64,000 nucleotides of DNA from Xanthomonas sp. GPE 39. Its GTDB lineage: Bacteria > Pseudomonadota > Gammaproteobacteria > Xanthomonadales > Xanthomonadaceae. Both the position numbers and the translations under genes were made by a program. The stretch's first letter is position 1. Every line of letters begins with the position of its first letter. Below the pieces are notes generated by a model, which made no database searches, was not told the origin of the DNA, and saw only the letters and a list, made by a program, of their open reading frames with translations. The stretch lies in the NCBI RefSeq assembly GCF_000963005.1, contig NZ_JZHZ01000007.1, forward strand, positions 565,532-629,531, given 5' to 3'. Shown piece by piece: positions 57,588 to 64,000 of this stretch.

Positions 57588-57697
57588 CCTGTGCAGGACG
57601 CGTTGCGCCATGCTCCTGTGTTTGGATAAGTTATCGCCGTTGCGGATCCCTCCATGCACAGGTCATGGCCGTTACTCGACTACCATAGGAATTCCAG

Positions 57698-58798
57698 GTG
57701 CCCGCTCCCGAGCCGTCCATGCACTTTCGCCTGACTCTGTCCACCGCCGCACGCAGCGCCGAGGAGCGCGCGCGCATTCTTGCTGCGCCCGGCTTCGGTC
57801 AGTTCTTCACCGACCACATGGTCGCCATCGCATGGACCGGCGAGCAGGGCTGGCACGACGCCCAGGTCCGCGCCTACGGCCCGCTGGCGCTGGATCCGGC
57901 GGCCTCGGTGCTGCACTACGCCCAGGAGATTTTTGAAGGCATCAAAGCCTACCGGCATGCCGATGGTTCGATCTGGACCTTCCGCCCTGAGGCCAACGGC
58001 AAGCGTCTGCAGCGTTCGGCGCAGCGTCTGGCGTTGCCGGAATTGCCAGTGGACCTGTTTGTCGAATCGCTGCGACAGTTGATCGCGGTCGACGCGGCGT
58101 GGGTACCTTCGGCACCGGAAACGAGTCTGTATTTACGACCGTTCATGATCGCCGACGAGGCGTTCCTGGGCGTGCGTGCCGCGCACAAGGCCAGCTACTA
58201 CGTCATCGCCAGCCCGGCTGGCGCCTATTTCGCCAAGGGCGTGGCGCCAGTGGCGATCTGGCTGTCCACCGACTACGCGCGCGCGGCCAGGGGCGGCACC
58301 GGTGCGGCCAAGTGCGGCGGTAACTACGCCGCCTCGCTGCTGCCGCAGCAACAGGCGCAGGCGCATGACTGTTCGCAGGTGCTGTTCCTGGACCCGGTCG
58401 AGGGTAAGTATTTGGAGGAACTCGGCGGCATGAACGTGTTCCTGGTCATGCGCGATGGCAGCTTGGTCACGCCAACGTTGTCGGGCAGCATCCTCGACGG
58501 CATCACCCGTGACAGCATCATGCAATTGGCGCGCGACCGTGGCATGCCGGTGGTGGAGCGCCAGGTGAGCATCGACGAATGGCGGCAGGGTGTGGCATCC
58601 GGTGAGATCGCCGAGATCTTCGCCTGCGGCACCGCGGCGGTGGTGACGCCAATCGGGCAGTTGAAAGGCAAGGACTTTTCGGTCGGCGATCTGAGTGCTC
58701 CGGCCGGCCCGGTGACCTTGTCGTTGCGCCAGGAGTTGACCGATATTCAGTACGGTCGCGTGGCTGATCGTCACGGCTGGTTGTTCCGCCTGGATTGA
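57698..58798 (+). CDS. ilvE: Branched-chain amino acid aminotransferase
   Basis: A 366-residue fold-type IV PLP enzyme that performs the last step of Val, Leu and Ile synthesis. The start is taken as GTG 57698 because ATAGGA lies at an ideal 8-base distance; an ATG seven codons later (57719) is the alternative. The PLP lysine is K205 in GGTGAAKCGGNYAAS; YAQEIFEGIKAYR and LEELGGMNVF are typical of the larger, mitochondrial-type BCAT group, and FACGTAAVVTPIG binds phosphate. A small hairpin follows the stop. Confidence 0.96.
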   Translation: MPAPEPSMHFRLTLSTAARSAEERARILAAPGFGQFFTDHMVAIAWTGEQGWHDAQVRAYGPLALDPAASVLHYAQEIFEGIKAYRHADGSIWTFRPEANGKRLQRSAQRLALPELPVDLFVESLRQLIAVDAAWVPSAPETSLYLRPFMIADEAFLGVRAAHKASYYVIASPAGAYFAKGVAPVAIWLSTDYARAARGGTGAAKCGGNYAASLLPQQQAQAHDCSQVLFLDPVEGKYLEELGGMNVFLVMRDGSLVTPTLSGSILDGITRDSIMQLARDRGMPVVERQVSIDEWRQGVASGEIAEIFACGTAAVVTPIGQLKGKDFSVGDLSAPAGPVTLSLRQELTDIQYGRVADRHGWLFRLD

Positions 58799-58800
58799 CG

Positions 58801-58818
58801 CGCCTGCGGGCGCAGGCG
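58801..58818. terminator. Short GC hairpin after ilvE
   Basis: A 7-base stem (cgcctgc / gcaggcg) with a gggc loop begins 2 bases after the ilvE stop. No T-run; a weak terminator at best. Confidence 0.4.
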
Positions 58819-58944
58819 ACGTCGGCGCCGCGATTCAGCTTGCCCTAGATGTTCTCAGTCACCGGTCGCCTCGGATTTTTTGCCGGCGCATGCGCGCGAT
58901 CCGGTGCGCTGATTGCGTCGATGGCTTTTGGATATCGCGCTCGT

Positions 58945-59430
58945 TCAAATAGCTTCGAAGCGATTTGCAGCCACGTTCTTGCGGACCTTTTGTGGATCCC
59001 ATATCTGCCCGTTCATGGCGATGTAGATCCCCGGAGGTAGCGATTGCACCGCGCCGACCGCGCAGCCGATGTTGAATTCGGCGTCCGAGCCGCGAAAGCG
59101 CGCTGGATTCAGCGCGCCGGTCATCACGATGGTTTTGTCCTGGAGCGCCTGCAATGCCTTGCCGGTCTCCACCATCGAATCGGTACCGTGGGTGATGAGC
59201 ACGTGGCGGGTCGATTGTGCGGCCACGGTGGCGCGGATCAGTTCGCGGTCGGCATCGGTGATGTGCAGCGAATCCTTGCGTAGGATCGGAATCACGCTGA
59301 AACGGAAGGTCACGCCCAGCTCCTTGAGGATCTGACCGATCTGCGGGTCGCCGATCTGATAATCGGACTTATCGTCGAAGTAGATCTTGTCGATCGTGCC
59401 GCCAGTGGTGACGATCAGGAGTTCTTCCAT
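58945..59430 (-). CDS. One-domain asparaginase-like protein
   Basis: A 161-residue protein starting MEELLIVTTGGTIDKIYF at ATG 59428-59430. It corresponds only to the N-terminal domain of the asparaginase/glutaminase family (normally about 330 residues), yet the catalytic set is present: T12 in TGGTID, T83-D84 in HGTDS, and a lysine (K151) in DPQKVRKN that aligns with the family's K162. The C-terminal domain, which completes the active site from the neighbouring subunit in classical enzymes, is absent. Small asparaginase-domain proteins of this size exist in other bacteria; substrate unproven. Confidence 0.87.
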   Translation of the reverse strand: MEELLIVTTGGTIDKIYFDDKSDYQIGDPQIGQILKELGVTFRFSVIPILRKDSLHITDADRELIRATVAAQSTRHVLITHGTDSMVETGKALQALQDKTIVMTGALNPARFRGSDAEFNIGCAVGAVQSLPPGIYIAMNGQIWDPQKVRKNVAANRFEAI

Positions 59431-59507
59431 TGCCGTTCCTCACGCATGTACGAGCGCGTTCGCTGTCGCGCGGGCCGTCATGATAATGGGTGTACCGATG
59501 CGCTCGC

Positions 59508-61816
<2,309 letters not shown>

Positions 61817-61820
<4 letters not shown>

Positions 61821-62422
61821 CTGCATTGCGCATCTTGTTTCCATTGTTCGCCAGCGCCGTATTGTTGACCGGTTGCAATCGGCAGCCGGCGCCAGCGCGG
61901 ACCGATGACCACGCCACCAGCGCATCTGCCTCGCCGTCGACCTCATCTGCCGCACCGCCTGTGGCCGGGCCGGAGGTGGTGCAGCAGACCCGTGCCCAGC
62001 CGAGGCTGAAGATGATGGCGGTGGACGGTCACGAATACGATTTGGCCGCCCATCGCGGGCAATGGGTGGTGGTGAATTTCTGGGCCACCTGGTGCGCGCC
62101 GTGCTTGAAGGAGATGCCGGAGTTGTCGGCGTTGCACGTGATGCGCGACAACATCAAGGTTGTCGGGTTGGCTTACGAAGACATCGAGCCGGCGCAGATG
62201 CAAGCATTTCTGAAGCAGCATCCGGTGGCCTATCCGATCGTCATCGTCGACACCTATAAGCCACCGGCTGATTTCGCCACGCCGCGCGGATTACCGATGA
62301 CCTATTTGATCGGCCCCGATGGCAAGCTCGCCAAACAGTTCCTGGGGCCGGTCACCGCGCACGACATCGAGGCAGCGATTGCCGCCGCCGGTGGGCCGCC
62401 GCCGGGCAAGGCTGCGGGTTGA
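61817..62422 (+). CDS. TlpA/ResA-like thioredoxin-fold lipoprotein
   Basis: A 201-residue protein starting MTALRILFPLFASAVLLTGC at ATG 61817, overlapping the yihY stop by 4 bases. The lipobox is LLTGC, followed by a Ser/Thr/Ala-rich linker to about residue 60. The thioredoxin domain has VVVNFWATWCAPCLKEMPEL with the CAPC redox pair and the cis-Pro in GLPMTYLIGPDG. It should reduce disulfides in the periplasm, perhaps in cytochrome c maturation or other apoproteins. Coupling to yihY suggests a shared membrane-related job. Confidence 0.92.
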
Positions 62423-62518
62423 CGATCCCAGTAGCCGCTGATTTTCTTGCCGTGCCGCTGTAGAGCGATTGGCCGCGGACGGCATGACCCGCGCCTTGCA
62501 TCGCTCGCGCGCATTTGT

Positions 62519-62860
62519 TTATTTGCCTCTGCTGCGCTTGCCGGTGCCGGCCATGCTGCGTGCTACTTCCAGCAGCGCGGCCTGCTGGCGGGTGTCGAGG
62601 TTGCGGAAGGCCAGCAACAGATCGTGCTCGCCACGGGTGCGAGCCGGGTCGAGTTGGCTGGCTAGCTCGCCGAGCAGCGCGCCAGCAGGCACACCGAAGG
62701 TGCGCGCGAGCGCATTGAGCTGCGTGCGACCGGGCATCTTCTCGCCCGTCATCCACGCTTTCACGGTAGTTGCGCCAGCGCGCGGAATGGCAGCGGCGAT
62801 GTCTGCGGCGCTCATGCCGCTGGCTTTGGCGAGCAGGCGTAACGTGGTGTCCAGAGGCAT
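62519..62860 (-). CDS. XRE-like helix-turn-helix protein
   Basis: A 113-residue protein starting [20 protein letters not shown] at ATG 62858-62860. An N-terminal helix-turn-helix of lambda-repressor type is visible ([26 protein letters not shown], with recognition helix near residues 28-38), followed by a second helical region ([22 protein letters not shown]). It likely binds DNA. It lies 13 bases after moaB on the same strand and is probably cotranscribed with it; targets are unknown. Confidence 0.78.
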   Translation of the reverse strand: MPLDTTLRLLAKASGMSAADIAAAIPRAGATTVKAWMTGEKMPGRTQLNALARTFGVPAGALLGELASQLDPARTRGEHDLLLAFRNLDTRQQAALLEVARSMAGTGKRSRGK

Positions 62861-62873
62861 GCGGGTCTCCAGG

Positions 62874-63392
62874 TCATTCCTTCAGCCGCGGGCGCAGCGT
62901 GGCCAGGTTGCAAGGACGTGTGCGGGTATCCAGTTGCGCGGCGATGATCTTGTCCCAGGCGGTGCGGCAGGCCGAAGTGGAACCTGGCAGGCAGAACAGG
63001 AAGGTGGCATTGGCCAGGCCGGCGAAGGCGCGCGATTGTAGCGAGGAGGTGCCGATTTCTTCCACGCTGATTGCACGGAACAACTCGCCGAAGCCGGGCA
63101 TTTGTTTGTCCAGTAGCGGTAGTAGCGCTTCGGGCGTGGAGTCGCGGCCAGTGAAGCCGGTGCCACCAGTGACCAGGATGCCATCGACGTGCGGATCGGC
63201 GATCCAGGCCGACACGACAGCACGGATCTGGTAACGGTCATCCGGGAGCAGTTCACGTGCGGACAGGCGATGACCTGCTGCGCCGAGTGCCGATACGAGA
63301 TAGTCGCCTGAGCTGTCCTCGGCCAACGTGCGCGTGTCCGAGATCGTGAGCACGCACAGGTGCAATGGGATGAAATGGGTGTTGGCGCTCAT
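62874..63392 (-). CDS. moaB: Molybdenum cofactor biosynthesis protein MoaB
   Basis: A 172-residue MogA/MoaB-fold protein starting [19 protein letters not shown] at ATG 63390-63392. The molybdopterin-binding signature is [19 protein letters not shown], preceded by LTISDTRT and followed by [19 protein letters not shown]. MoaB adenylylates molybdopterin or is a paralogue of MogA of unclear need. No other moa gene is nearby. Confidence 0.95.
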   Translation of the reverse strand: MSANTHFIPLHLCVLTISDTRTLAEDSSGDYLVSALGAAGHRLSARELLPDDRYQIRAVVSAWIADPHVDGILVTGGTGFTGRDSTPEALLPLLDKQMPGFGELFRAISVEEIGTSSLQSRAFAGLANATFLFCLPGSTSACRTAWDKIIAAQLDTRTRPCNLATLRPRLKE

Positions 63393-63596
63393 GTCCGCAG
63401 CCTAGCGGTTCGCCTGGTTGGCGTACAGCCTGAGGGCGGAGTTTTCGTCTGCATGTCGTGCATCCGCTGGGGTGCATATTGGCGGCGATTTCCTTGTTGG
63501 CCTGCTGTGGCGGCTGTGCAACCGCGCGTTGGCTCCAGGAAAATTTTTGGATTGGCGTCTGCGGTGTAGATCGATGTGATCTGTTGTGCCCAAACA

Positions 63597-63653
63597 CGAA
63601 CGGCAGCGTCGCTAGACGCTGCCGTTCGCTGTCACCACGCAGTGCGTGGTGAC
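63597..63653 (-). terminator. Tandem hairpins after the cellulase gene
   Basis: Two perfect hairpins in a row: gtcaccacgc / gcgtggtgac with a 3-base loop (63631-63653) and cgaacggcagcgtc / gacgctgccgttcg with a 4-base loop (63597-63628). They follow the cellulase stop at 63676 on the minus strand, first and second respectively. Strong tandem terminator; no long T-run. Confidence 0.75.
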
Positions 63654-63675
63654 GGTGTTGCATTAGCTGATGAAA

Positions 63676-64000
63676 TCAACGGCTGGCGCAGAAGCCGAAC
63701 TCAGCCATGGCACCAGGCGCCAGGGTCTTGTTCCAATCCATGCCCGTAGCGCTGAGCGTGCTGCCGGACTGCGTCCAAACGGCATTCCACAGGTTGTTGA
63801 TTGTGCCGCTGACCGTCACGGCGGTTGACCAGTTGCCAGTGCTAGTACCAGTGTTGGTCACCTGCACACGCTCGCAATAGCCCACATGCCAGTCGCTGTC
63901 GACAATGGTACGCGTGCTGAAGCTCGGGCCGCTCGTGGAGCCGCCACCGCTGGTGCCGCCACCGCTGGTGCCGCCGCCGCTGGTGCCGCCGCCGCTGGTG
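63676..64000 (-). CDS. Secreted cellulase, C-terminal CBM2 and linker (N-terminus beyond window)
   Basis: The last 107 codons of a minus-strand gene whose catalytic domain is outside the window. From the right edge inward: four TSGGG linker units, STSGPSFS, then a family 2 carbohydrate-binding module with WHVGYCERVQVTNTG, NWSTAVTVSG, the tryptophans NLWNAVWTQSG and DWN, and the closing GFCASR. The two Cys form the CBM2 disulfide, and surface Trp residues bind crystalline cellulose. In Xanthomonas such modules end GH5/GH9 endoglucanases or cellobiohydrolases secreted by the type II system. The stop is TGA at 63676-63678. Confidence 0.9.
   Translation of the reverse strand, partial: TSGGGTSGGGTSGGGTSGGGSTSGPSFSTRTIVDSDWHVGYCERVQVTNTGTSTGNWSTAVTVSGTINNLWNAVWTQSGSTLSATGMDWNKTLAPGAMAEFGFCASR
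63941..64000. repeat. Four 15-base tandem repeats coding the TSGGG linker
   Basis: Units of ccgcc(a/g)ccgctggtg occur at 63941-63955, 63956-63970, 63971-63985 and 63986-64000; the array may continue past the edge. Each unit codes one Thr-Ser-Gly-Gly-Gly. The repeats differ at one base, so the array arose by recent duplication. Confidence 0.95.

Overview
The window is a GC-rich (well over 60% by eye) stretch of a gammaproteobacterial chromosome, almost certainly Xanthomonadaceae and most likely Xanthomonas. Supporting signs are the ahpC / ahpF-oxyR arrangement, a 2-keto-3-deoxy-L-fuconate dehydrogenase relic beside its fumarylacetoacetate-hydrolase partner (the L-fucose route known from X. campestris), a CBM2 cellulase tail, and several lineage-typical hypothetical proteins. 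I saw no tRNA, rRNA, CRISPR array, intact insertion sequence, prophage or biosynthetic cluster. Some eroded genes (a frameshifted IS3 remnant, an SDR gene with an internal in-frame deletion) fit a species undergoing genome reduction. The species call is inference.

Left part (1-9.9 kb): a partial thioredoxin-fold lipoprotein and a bile-acid-symporter-like transporter, then a variant macromolecular synthesis region on the minus strand (rpsU, a terminator, yqeY, yihY, dnaG; no rpoD follows). Divergent from rpsU run tsaD and folB, which overlap. A GH3 beta-glucosidase with a LacI-type operator at its start follows.

10-19 kb: an apparent peptidoglycan-peptide salvage locus. It holds an APC permease, an L-Ala-D/L-Glu epimerase translationally coupled to an NlpC/P60 endopeptidase, and a divergent AmiD-like amidase lipoprotein. 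After it come an EF-hand protein in an AT-rich pocket, an IS3 remnant, a secreted unknown and an HglS-like 2-oxoadipate dioxygenase.

19-29 kb: M17 aminopeptidase, HAD phosphatase, AI-2E family transporter, a YqjD/YqjE/YqjK-like membrane stress cassette, a DegQ/MucD protease, an H1-like lysine-rich protein, PlsC, an HDOD protein and YehS.

29-35 kb: glycerol catabolism (glpD, a nested intercistronic hairpin, glpF, glpK), then the collapsed fuconate SDR and its intact FAH partner. 35-49 kb: an STN-domain lipoprotein, glnS, DUF2007, msrA, tal, then oxyR-ahpF-ahpC with a readable OxyR site and promoter, prmC, proline iminopeptidase, and a tight minus-strand cluster (nitroreductase, 5'-3' exonuclease, Nudix, N-formylglutamate amidohydrolase).

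49-64 kb: a DUF1631 protein; a three-subunit transhydrogenase whose pntAA is separated from pntAB-pntB by an inverted ECF sigma / putative anti-sigma / DUF3106 cassette; SufT, IlvE, a one-domain asparaginase homologue, WrbA with DUF2069, a second YihY with a long C-terminal tail coupled to a TlpA-like lipoprotein, an XRE regulator with MoaB, and at the right edge the C-terminal CBM2 and TSGGG linker of a secreted cellulase.

I found no clearly new defence or mobile system. The most rewarding places to look are the peptidoglycan salvage locus, the split transhydrogenase operon, the collapsed SDR gene, the stand-alone STN lipoprotein and the one-domain asparaginase.
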